NCBI GenBank assembly: GCA_964439135.1
Contig: CAYTNN010000164.1
Location: 1 to 10,096, forward strand
DNA from: JAFGPJ01 sp964439135
GTDB lineage: Bacteria; Planctomycetota; Phycisphaerae; Sedimentisphaerales; Anaerobacaceae
Reading direction: 5' to 3'
DNA length: 10,096 nucleotides
Below, in pieces: positions 1 through 6,700 of the stretch (its first letter is position 1; the number at the start of each line of letters is the position of its first letter). The translations under genes and the position numbers were made by a program. The notes below the pieces were generated by a model that saw only the letters and a program-made list of their open reading frames with translations, ran no database searches and had not been told where the DNA came from.

Positions 1-1580
1 TATTTAGCGTATTCGATGCAGCGTACTTCTCGCAGCAGCGTTACCTGGATCTCGCCGGGATAGGTCATTTCGTCTTCGACCTTTTTTGCAATATCACGGG
101 CGATTTTCATAGCCGATTCGTCGTCCACCTCTTCTGCGGAAACGATGACCCGGATTTCCCGCCCCGCCTGAATGGCGTACGCGTTTTCAACGCCCTTGAA
201 GCTGCCGGCAATCTCCTCGAGTTTTTCCAGCCGTTTGATATACCGTTCGAGCGTTTCTCTCCGTGCACCGGGGCGCGAAGCGCTGATTGCATCTGCGGCG
301 GCGACCAGCGGAGTATAAGGATTATCCGGCGGAATGTCGCCGTGGTGCCCTGCGACGGCGTTGAGAACAACGGGCGATTCATTGAACCGCTTGAGATAAT
401 TTGTGCCTATCGCGGGGTGGCTGCCTTCGACGTCATGGTCAATGGCCTTGCCGATATCGTGCAGCAGTCCGGCACGCCTTGCCAGCGAGCCGTCCAGGCC
501 AAGCTCATCGGCCATGACCTGAGACAGAAACGCAACCTCGACACTGTGCCGCAGGACGTTCTGGCCGTAACTTGTCCTGTAACTCAAAGCACCCAGCAAA
601 CTAATTATCTTGTTGTTCAATCCCCGGATATTGGTCTCGACGGTGGCTTCTTTGCCAATCTGCAACAGCTTAAGGTTGACGTCCTTTTTGGTCTGGGCGA
701 CAAGCTCTTCGATCCGGGACGGATGTATTCGTCCATCCTGTATGAGCCGCTCCATCGAGAGGCGGGCGACCTCGCGTCTGACGGGATTGAAGCCGCTGAC
801 GACAATCATCCCGGGAGTATCATCAACGATGACATCGACGCCGGTTGCCTTCTCAAACGCACGAATATTACGGCCCTCCCTGCCGATAATTCTACCTTTC
901 ATATCATCGTTGGGTATCTCGACGGTCGAGACGGTTGCCTCGCAGGTTTGCTCGGCGGCGTAACGCTGGATGGCAGAGCTGATTATTTCCCGGCTCTTTT
1001 CGGCGGCAGTTTCATTGGTTTCTTCTACTTTGCGTTGAATCAATGCCGACATTTCGTGCTCGCATTCGTCTTCGAGACGCTTCAAGAGCAGATCTGTGGC
1101 CTCTCCAACATTCATAGCGGTGATTTTCAGCAGTTGGTTCTTCTGCTGCGCCATCAAAACAGAAAGCTGTTTTTCCTTAAGGCCAATATTGTGAACCCTT
1201 CTATCGACCTCCTTTTGCTGCTGCTTCAACGTATTTTCACGCTGGGCAAGCATTTCATTCTGACGATCAAGTCCATCCTCGCGTTTTGTCAGCCGCATCT
1301 CATTTTCGTGCAGCTCGGCACGCGCCTTATTGGCCTCGGCTGCGAATTCCTCTCGTTTCTTAATAGTCTCCGCTGCCGCATCGATCTGGGCGGACTTAAT
1401 TATGTTCTCCGCTTCCCTTTTGGCACCTTCAACCTGCCGTTGCAGGTCCTGTTCCAAAGTTTTAGCTTTCGCTCTGGTAATTATCTGGCTGATAACAGCA
1501 GCCAGCCCTATACCCAGAAGAAAAGCAATAACGGTGGCCATGATCTCGGGCAGCAGAATTTCCATCATTATGGTATCCAT
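1..1580 (-). CDS. rny: Ribonuclease Y (endoribonuclease, KH + HD domains)
   Basis: RNase Y is a membrane-anchored endoribonuclease that starts mRNA decay in many bacteria. I translated the minus strand from the ATG at 1580-1578; it stays open for 526 codons to the window edge. It opens with MDTIMMEILLPEIMATVIAF, and a membrane segment spans about residues 8-30. A long charged coiled coil follows (about 35-200). The KH RNA-binding domain carries GRIIGREGRNIR from residue 229. The HD phosphohydrolase domain shows H345, the HD pair H374-D375 (LLHDIGKAIDHD), the H412-H413 pair (AGHHGD) and D430 (ADAISASRPGAR). The last residues, CIEYAK, match the family's usual ending and are followed by TA, so only the final base of a stop codon is missing. 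The length agrees with the usual ~520 residues. The start is supported by a purine-rich ribosome-binding site. The gene is divergent from the glycosylase gene across a long spacer. Identity is very secure. Confidence 0.97.
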   Translation of the reverse strand, partial: MDTIMMEILLPEIMATVIAFLLGIGLAAVISQIITRAKAKTLEQDLQRQVEGAKREAENIIKSAQIDAAAETIKKREEFAAEANKARAELHENEMRLTKREDGLDRQNEMLAQRENTLKQQQKEVDRRVHNIGLKEKQLSVLMAQQKNQLLKITAMNVGEATDLLLKRLEDECEHEMSALIQRKVEETNETAAEKSREIISSAIQRYAAEQTCEATVSTVEIPNDDMKGRIIGREGRNIRAFEKATGVDVIVDDTPGMIVVSGFNPVRREVARLSMERLIQDGRIHPSRIEELVAQTKKDVNLKLLQIGKEATVETNIRGLNNKIISLLGALSYRTSYGQNVLRHSVEVAFLSQVMADELGLDGSLARRAGLLHDIGKAIDHDVEGSHPAIGTNYLKRFNESPVVLNAVAGHHGDIPPDNPYTPLVAAADAISASRPGARRETLERYIKRLEKLEEIAGSFKGVENAYAIQAGREIRVIVSAEEVDDESAMKIARDIAKKVEDEMTYPGEIQVTLLREVRCIEYAK

Positions 1581-1589
1581 AATATTCTA

Positions 1590-1597
1590 CCTTTCCC
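1590..1597 (-). promoter_or_regulatory. Ribosome-binding site of rny
   Basis: On the minus strand the sequence GGGAAAGG lies nine bases before the ATG at 1580. It is a moderate Shine-Dalgarno match at a normal distance and supports the chosen start of RNase Y. No in-frame alternative upstream is needed, because the protein begins right before its membrane anchor as expected for the family. Confidence 0.6.
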
Positions 1598-1728
1598 TTG
1601 TAATTCTCAAACGAGTTCTCAAAACATCGCTCAATTGGAAAGACTATGGGCTCCTCGGCAGGAAAGCCGCAAAGAAATGGTTGTGAGTTACGAAATCCTT
1701 TTCGCCCGAGCGCAGAATCAGCTACTTA

Positions 1729-1765
1729 GTGCCAAAATATCCTCTAAATGTGGTAATTTAGGCAC
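1729..1765. repeat. Nested inverted repeat upstream of rny
   Basis: CTAAAT (1744-1749) and ATTTAG (1756-1761) form a perfect six-base stem around the loop GTGGTA. An outer pair, GTGCC (1729-1733) and GGCAC (1761-1765), can enclose it, sharing one base. It lies about 150 bases upstream of the rny start, where a leader or operator could be. Its stability is modest and its function is unknown. Confidence 0.35.
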
Positions 1766-1898
1766 CAAGAGGTTTATATGTCCCCTGTAATTTGCCGATT
1801 TTATGCTCAAAACTAACACTCCCTCGCGTATAAGCGAACGCTTTTTCAAGCAGATTCCGTTTCACGCTAAATTCACTTTTCAGCACCAAACAAGAGGT

Positions 1899-1922
1899 TC
1901 TGAATTACTATTGTCATTCAGA
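1899..1922. repeat. Seven-base inverted repeat in the rny-udg spacer
   Basis: TCTGAAT (1899-1905) and ATTCAGA (1916-1922) are perfect reverse complements around a ten-base loop. Two more small hairpins follow within 70 bases, GGCGCT/AGCGTC (1933-1947, one G-T pair) and GAGAAGC/GCTTTCTC (1972-1992, one bulge). Each is weak alone and the cluster is the point of interest. Confidence 0.35.
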
Positions 1923-1971
1923 GTTCGTAACCGGCGCTAAAAGCGTCTTTGCAACTTAAATACCTTAGAAA

Positions 1972-1992
1972 GAGAAGCTTACAAGCTTTCTC
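1972..1992. repeat. Hairpin with paired AAGCTT sites
   Basis: GAGAAGC (1972-1978) pairs with GCTTTCTC (1985-1992) with one bulged base and a six-base loop. The same stretch holds two copies of the palindrome AAGCTT eight bases apart (1975-1980 and 1983-1988), so alternative pairings exist. No clear T-run follows on the plus strand, so a terminator role is not well supported. Confidence 0.3.
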
Positions 1993-2230
1993 CTTTGTAT
2001 GTGCCCCTTAACATAGTAACAATAAAACTTCAAAGATAAATGGGACACCCCATAATCTAGTTCGTCAACAGTTGCTTATTTTATCCAATGATAGACCCTT
2101 TATGAAAATTGGTCAAGAAAAAAAATCCGCGAATTGCCGATTTTGTAGCTACCGGCCTCCCGGATAATAAAAATATACAAAAATAGCCATTCAGCTCCTT
2201 GAAATTTTATTGAATATTCCCATAAGTGGT

Positions 2231-2239
2231 TTATCCACA
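2231..2239 (+). other. Single consensus DnaA-box 9-mer
   Basis: TTATCCACA matches the classical DnaA box consensus TTATNCACA exactly and sits in AT-rich sequence. Only one perfect copy was found, and no dnaA, dnaN or box cluster is present. It may be a chance match or an isolated DnaA regulatory site, and it is not evidence of an origin. Confidence 0.3.
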
Positions 2240-2645
2240 TATAATAAAAGATTTCTGCTATTCTGATCGATTACAATAGCTCTTGGACTTTTCGGAAACA
2301 GAAGACAAGAACTTGAGTTATAAAATTTAACTAATTGTCTCGAATATTTCAAATACGCTGTTAAAGCCGGAGAAAAGTATGGCTTCTACCACGTTTAGGG
2401 CACATACCAATAAGAGCAGCTTGTAAGTGGCAGTTTTACCGGCTTCTATGACTTCTGCGATGAAGGTCCTTAAAAAACGTAATATTTTACACAGATTTAA
2501 CCTTCCCAATCTCCATCTGGTGTACAATCATCGCTGAATAGCGTCCCTCATAATAAAGGAGCTTCCTTTGAAAAGGATTAGTATTGCACGAAATCTCATG
2601 CTAAAATTCATGCTATAAATTATAGATTATTGCGTAGAATTTAAG

Positions 2646-3395
2646 GTGCCGTTAGAATTGGCAGGGATGGATAAAGATATAGACCTTAATAAAATTGTCA
2701 GGCAACACATTGAGATGGAGCGGTTTTTCACCGGCTTTGCTCTCAAAGGCAGGCCTGAAACACACGAAACACAAGATCGGGAGGAAATTATGGCTGTCGC
2801 CGAGAAAACCGCTGAGCTTGAAAAAATCGCCGTGGAAGTTAATCAATGCCGCAAGTGCGAGTTGGGTTCGCTACGGACAAACACCGTGCCCGGCGAAGGA
2901 AATCCGAATGCCCGCATTATGTTCGTCGGGGAAGCACCCGGAGCCGACGAAGATGCACAAGGCCGACCGTTCGTCGGTAGGGCCGGGCAGCTTTTGGACA
3001 AGATAATCGAAGCCTGCGGGCTGAAACGAAGTGATATCTTTATCGGCAATATATTAAAGTGCCGCCCGCCCGAGAATCGCGACCCTCGGGCCGATGAGAT
3101 AATAAGCTGTCTGCCCTATCTGCAGAGACAAATTGAGATAATCGATCCTGAGATTATAGTTGCCCTTGGCGCTCACGCAGCCAGAACACTGTTAAATACG
3201 ACCAAGCCGATAGGGCAACTGCGGGGCCAGTTTCACGATTATTACGCCGGGATCGGCAAGCCGCCTGTGAAACTAATGGCCACATATCACACGGCTTATC
3301 TGCTGCGAAATTACTCACAGGAGAACCGCAGAAAGGTCTGGGAGGATATGAAAAAAGTCCTTGCCGAACTTGGCCTGCCAATTCCCAACAAATAG
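2646..3395 (+). CDS. udg: Uracil-DNA glycosylase, family 4 ([4Fe-4S])
   Basis: This enzyme removes uracil from DNA, left by cytosine deamination or misincorporation, as the first step of base excision repair in the cytoplasm. From a GTG at 2646 it gives 249 residues. Family 4 signatures are GEAPGADED (95-103), GRPFVGRAG (106-114), ILKCRPPENR (136-145) and HTAYLLR (215-221); the last usually reads HPxYLLR, so Thr replaces Pro. The iron-sulphur ligands are C68, C71, C139 and C155. The start is uncertain. The GTG at 2646 and an ATG at 2667 keep an N-terminal segment (IVRQHIEMERFFTG) resembling the extension seen in many family 4 members. An ATG at 2790 has a far better ribosome-binding site and would give 201 residues, close to the compact enzyme length. 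No partner gene is adjacent on this strand. Function is secure, start is not. Confidence 0.95.
   Translation: MPLELAGMDKDIDLNKIVRQHIEMERFFTGFALKGRPETHETQDREEIMAVAEKTAELEKIAVEVNQCRKCELGSLRTNTVPGEGNPNARIMFVGEAPGADEDAQGRPFVGRAGQLLDKIIEACGLKRSDIFIGNILKCRPPENRDPRADEIISCLPYLQRQIEIIDPEIIVALGAHAARTLLNTTKPIGQLRGQFHDYYAGIGKPPVKLMATYHTAYLLRNYSQENRRKVWEDMKKVLAELGLPIPNK
2779..2792 (+). promoter_or_regulatory. Strong internal ribosome-binding site and ATG inside udg
   Basis: GGGAGGAAATTATG places a near-perfect Shine-Dalgarno five bases before an in-frame ATG at 2790. Translation from there gives MAVAEKTAELEKIAVEV and keeps all four cluster cysteines and every catalytic motif. The starts further upstream (GTG 2646, ATG 2667) have poor signals. 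This could be the true start, or a second start producing a short form. Confidence 0.5.
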
Positions 3396-3450
3396 CCTAC
3401 AAGGCAACCAAACCTTGCTGCTGATAATAGTCACAAATCAATGTTTCCAA

Positions 3451-3471
3451 GCTATTTTTTGCTAAAAAAGC
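3451..3471. terminator. Possible weak bidirectional terminator after udg
   Basis: TTTTTT and AAAAAA (3455-3469) form a stem around GCT, flanked by GC pairs with one bulge (GCTA on the left, AGC on the right). It is made mostly of A-T pairs, so it is weaker than a classical GC stem plus T-run, but it lies about 55 bases after the udg stop where a terminator would be expected. Confidence 0.25.
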
Positions 3472-3565
3472 GAAAATTTCGTAACGAAAACCATCTTTAA
3501 TCGTCTTATTAATAGACAACCAAGCATTTATAATAACAGAAATAGGGCAATAGTCAGAATATGTC

Positions 3566-3594
3566 TTGAAAATCCAACCATTTATATGTTAAAT
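3566..3594 (+). promoter_or_regulatory. Candidate sigma-70-type promoter of the exoprotein gene
   Basis: TTGAAA (3566-3571, five of six bases of the -35 consensus) is followed after 17 bases by TTAAAT (3589-3594, four of six bases of the -10 consensus). Transcription from about 3601 would give a 5' leader of roughly 145 bases ahead of the ATG at 3746. AT-rich sequence produces such matches by chance, so this is only a candidate. Confidence 0.3.
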
Positions 3595-3621
3595 TTATAT
3601 ATGGCCAGGTTAAGGAGGCGG

Positions 3622-3659
3622 GCTTACAAGTTTCCGCGAGATTTCGTGTTTTCGTAAGC
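3622..3659 (+). promoter_or_regulatory. Two-tier hairpin in the leader of the exoprotein gene
   Basis: GCTTAC (3622-3627) and GTAAGC (3654-3659) are perfect reverse complements and close an outer stem. Inside, CGCGA pairs with TCGTG (one wobble pair) around the loop GATT. A further pair, TATATC (3699-3704) with GATATA (3721-3726), lies just before the ribosome-binding site. Such a leader could modulate translation or mRNA stability; I recognise no known riboswitch in it. Confidence 0.3.
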
Positions 3660-3730
3660 TGCTTCGTTTTGCATCGGGCCTGTATTCCAAACCTGACTTA
3701 TATCTGTGCTTCGAACTTGTGATATATATT

Positions 3731-3738
3731 GGAAAGGG
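3731..3738 (+). promoter_or_regulatory. Ribosome-binding site deciding the exoprotein start
   Basis: GGAAAGGG lies seven bases before the ATG at 3746. It favours that ATG over an in-frame GTG at 3719, which has no Shine-Dalgarno. Starting at 3746 also puts Met-Lys-Arg directly ahead of the hydrophobic signal-peptide core, as expected for an exported protein. Confidence 0.65.
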
Positions 3739-3745
3739 CAAAAAA

Positions 3746-6700
3746 ATGAAGAGGGCGATTCTATTGAGTCTTGCTCTATTGTCGATCGCAACTACACTTG
3801 CACAAGCGGAAACACGATTGGTTCCGGCCATGTATGCGACTATTCAGCAGGCAATAGACAGCAGTAATGACGGGGACGTGGTCATTGTCGAAGCCGGCAC
3901 ATATTCCGAGAACATCAATTTTTCCGGCAAAAATATCGTAGTTAGCAGTACCGATCCCGAAGATCCTGAAATTGTAGCGGCTACTATTATCGACGGCCAA
4001 GGCAGGGGCAGCGTAGTAGTCTTTGAAAACGAAGAAACTTTCGAAGCGGTTCTGACCGGTTTTACAATAACCGGCGGTTATGGAACAAAAGATACAACAA
4101 TTCCGGAAGAGAACTATCTATATTGGGGCGCCGGTGTTTCTTGCATGAATGCTTCGCCGACTATTAAATGTAATGTGATTACCGGCAATAACGGTCCGTT
4201 CGATATGACAGGAGATGACTCGCAGCAGTGGAAAGTATCCTATGGCGGCGGAATCGGCTGTATGCAATCTGATGCAATCATTACTCAAAATATTATTAAG
4301 GATAATTCCACGTATGCCGGCGGTGGGATGTTGATATCCACTGGAAATCCAAAGATTACTAACAATTTAATATATGATAATTCAGCCTATATCGGCGGCG
4401 GTGTCATCCTGCTTTACGGCGGGCAACTTATCAACAATACTATCGTTGATAACGATGTAAGTCTGTCCCAGCCCGATATCGGAGACGGAAACGTCCTCGG
4501 CGGTAATGTTTACGCCGTATTTGACGTAGAGCTCGGTCAGTGCCTGATAGTAAACAATATAATCTGCAATGCCAAATCCGGAGGCGGAATATATTCCAAT
4601 AGTCTCGGGTCAGACATGATAGCATTTAATAATGTTTGGAACAATCTGCCCGGTAATTATTACGGGACAGACCCAGACATGATTCCCGACGGCTCGACTG
4701 ACAGAACCGGTCTTGACGGCAACATATCCATTGACCCGCTTTTTGTTGATAATTTCCACATCGCAGCCGGTTCGCCATGCCATGATGCAGGAGACCCGAA
4801 TTATGCCCCCTATCTGTGGCAGCGTGATATAGACGGCGAATATGCTGTGATGGGCGCGCGTGTTGATATCGGCGCCGATGAAGTTACCGCCAATGCCAGA
4901 CCGGCAGCGGATGCGGGAGACGACCAGTTCTTCGATACAATTGTTGCTAACGTCGCACTCGATGGTACCGGCTCTTATGATTATGACGATGATACTCTTT
5001 CCTATCAATGGCGGCAGACCGACGGCTCGAGCGTTGTTATCCAGAATCCTGATACGCCGGAGCCAAACTTTGCCCCCACTGTCGAGGATGTTTATTATTT
5101 CGAGTTAACCGTATTTGACGGCAGCTTTTACAGTCAGCCCGACAGCGTGATGATAGTGGTTGGTAATCGCGCACCGATTGCAGACGCCGGCTACGAGCAG
5201 GCTTGTGAACCCCGCCGGGAGGTAACACTCGACGGCTCGGCATCGTATGATCTCGATGAGGATGATACGCTAAGCTACAGTTGGTCTCAGATTTCAGGCC
5301 CGAGCGTTGAGATTCTGGATCCGAATACCCAAACTCCTCGTTTTACGCCCAATCTAATAGGAGAATATGTATTCGATCTGGTTGTAAATGATGGAGCAGC
5401 TACGAGTTTACCCGATACCGTCACGGTTATCTCCAGAATCGGAAGCGAGCCGGATGCCTATGGCTACCACTGTATCAACAGCGACAGCTTCTGGGGACCG
5501 AAATATAACTGGACCGATATCCAGGAAACGGGAACCATTATCACCGGACTGGATTACAGTTTCGAGGAATACGTAGGCCCATTCTCCATCGGATTCGACT
5601 TTAATTTCTACGGCAGTATTTATAAAAGCTTCTATGTTCAATCGAACGGCGTGATCAGCTTCAACGCAGGGGCGATACCCTACATGAATGAGGAAATCCC
5701 GGCCGTCGACGAATCCAACAACATCATAGCCTGGATGTGGACATACATGTATCCTTCAGAAACTTCTAAAATCTATTATCAGCAGTTCGGCAGTTTTACA
5801 GTCATTCAGTTCGTCGATTATGAGATAGGCTGGGGCGGATTTGTAAACGCAGAAGTAAAAATTTACAGATCGGGCAAAATCGTCATCCAATACAAGGATT
5901 TTTCCGAAGATGCTGATATATTTCAGTATACTGTTGGAATAGAGAACGCCAACGGCACAATCGGAACGCAGGCTGCATTAAATGATTATGATTACCTCCA
6001 TGGCGAGCTGGCTATAGAATTCTCACTCGGCCCGCCTGACAGGCCGGTTGCCGATGCTGGTCCCGACCAGCACGTGGCGGAGCCGCAGTTGATCACGCTC
6101 GACGGCAGCGGCAGCTATGTCTACGACCCGAGCAGTTTTCTCGAATACGAATGGGATCAGCTCGAAGGCTCGGCCGTGGAACTGACCGATCCGACCGGAA
6201 TGCATCCCACGTTCATGCCGGAGGCTGAGGGTGAATACCGGTTCGAGTTGGTCGTCATCGGTGAGGATGATTTCAGCGAACCTGATGAAGTGCTGATTCT
6301 GGTAGGCAACCAGCCCCCGATTATCGATGTCGGACCAAATCAAGTCTCTCCTGTTTCCGGCCGGGTCACTCTCGATGGCACTGGTTCTTACGACCCCGAT
6401 CGCATTGACGAGCTGTCATACAAATGGACACAGTTGGAAGGACCTGAAGTTACCCTGAGAAATGCCGATACAGCAACTCCTTACTTCTTTTGCCCAGAGG
6501 AAGGTACATACTTATTCGAACTGGTTGTCACTGACGGCTTGGTCGACAGCGAGCCTCGTTTGATAGAGGTGGCAACCGTTACCGTAACAAATAATCAGTA
6601 TAATTTAGATCCAGGTTTCAATACCGAAGAATATTTTCACTATCCGGATGTATCAGGCTCAAAAGTCGTATACAGCGTCGGCGAATTCGATAATTACCGT

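Larger units (their letters stand above)
1581..2645. other. Long divergent intergenic region, AT-rich, hairpin-rich, no convincing gene
   Basis: This ~1.07 kb spacer separates the divergent rny and uracil-DNA glycosylase genes and should hold both promoters. It is clearly more AT-rich than the flanking genes. I found no tRNA, no known riboswitch core and no open frame with both a good start and a good ribosome-binding site. It does contain several short perfect or near-perfect inverted repeats: 1744-1761, 1899-1922, 1933-1947, 1972-1992 and 2040-2053. It also contains a consensus DnaA-box 9-mer at 2231-2239 and an imperfect tandem direct repeat beginning CATGCTA at 2597-2621. I cannot place confident -35/-10 boxes. 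The region may be regulatory, may contain an uncharacterised small RNA, or may be decayed sequence. Confidence 0.6.
3396..3718. other. Intergenic region between udg and the giant exoprotein gene
   Basis: No gene is visible here. The first part holds an A/T-rich hairpin that could end udg transcription (3451-3471) and a small TTTCG/CGAAA inverted repeat just after it. The middle is AT-rich with a candidate promoter. The last part has higher GC and forms a structured leader ahead of the exoprotein gene. A good Shine-Dalgarno-like AAGGAGG near 3615 has no usable start codon behind it. Confidence 0.55.

Noticed and set aside
1637..1660. GGAAAGACTATGGGCTCC, which recalls the conserved start of RNase P RNA
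   Set aside because: The match is partial and the other conserved blocks of RNase P RNA are absent downstream on that strand. It is treated as coincidence.
342..1790. Long plus-strand open frame (482 codons) opposite rny
   Set aside because: It is entirely antisense to RNase Y for most of its length, has no family resemblance, and exists because of the codon composition of the real minus-strand gene. RNase Y motifs on the other strand are unambiguous.
2160..2350. Possible replication origin (AT-rich DNA plus a DnaA box)
   Set aside because: There is only one perfect box, with no cluster and no dnaA, dnaN or other origin-linked gene nearby.
2327..2527. Minus-strand frame of 66 codons with a hydrophobic C-terminal half (KLLLLVCALNVVEAILF)
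   Set aside because: It starts at TTG, has no visible Shine-Dalgarno and matches no family I recognise. It could be a remnant of a membrane protein, but the evidence is too thin for an annotation.
3719..3745. Upstream in-frame GTG start for the exoprotein
   Set aside because: It has no ribosome-binding site, lies next to a hairpin arm, and would put nine extra residues ahead of a normal signal peptide. The ATG at 3746 has GGAAAGGG at good spacing.
4897..6590. PKD-like repeats considered as a DNA-level tandem repeat or CRISPR-like array
   Set aside because: Similarity is at the protein level with divergent bases and units of about 270 bases separated by other domains. They are protein domain repeats, not a repeat array.
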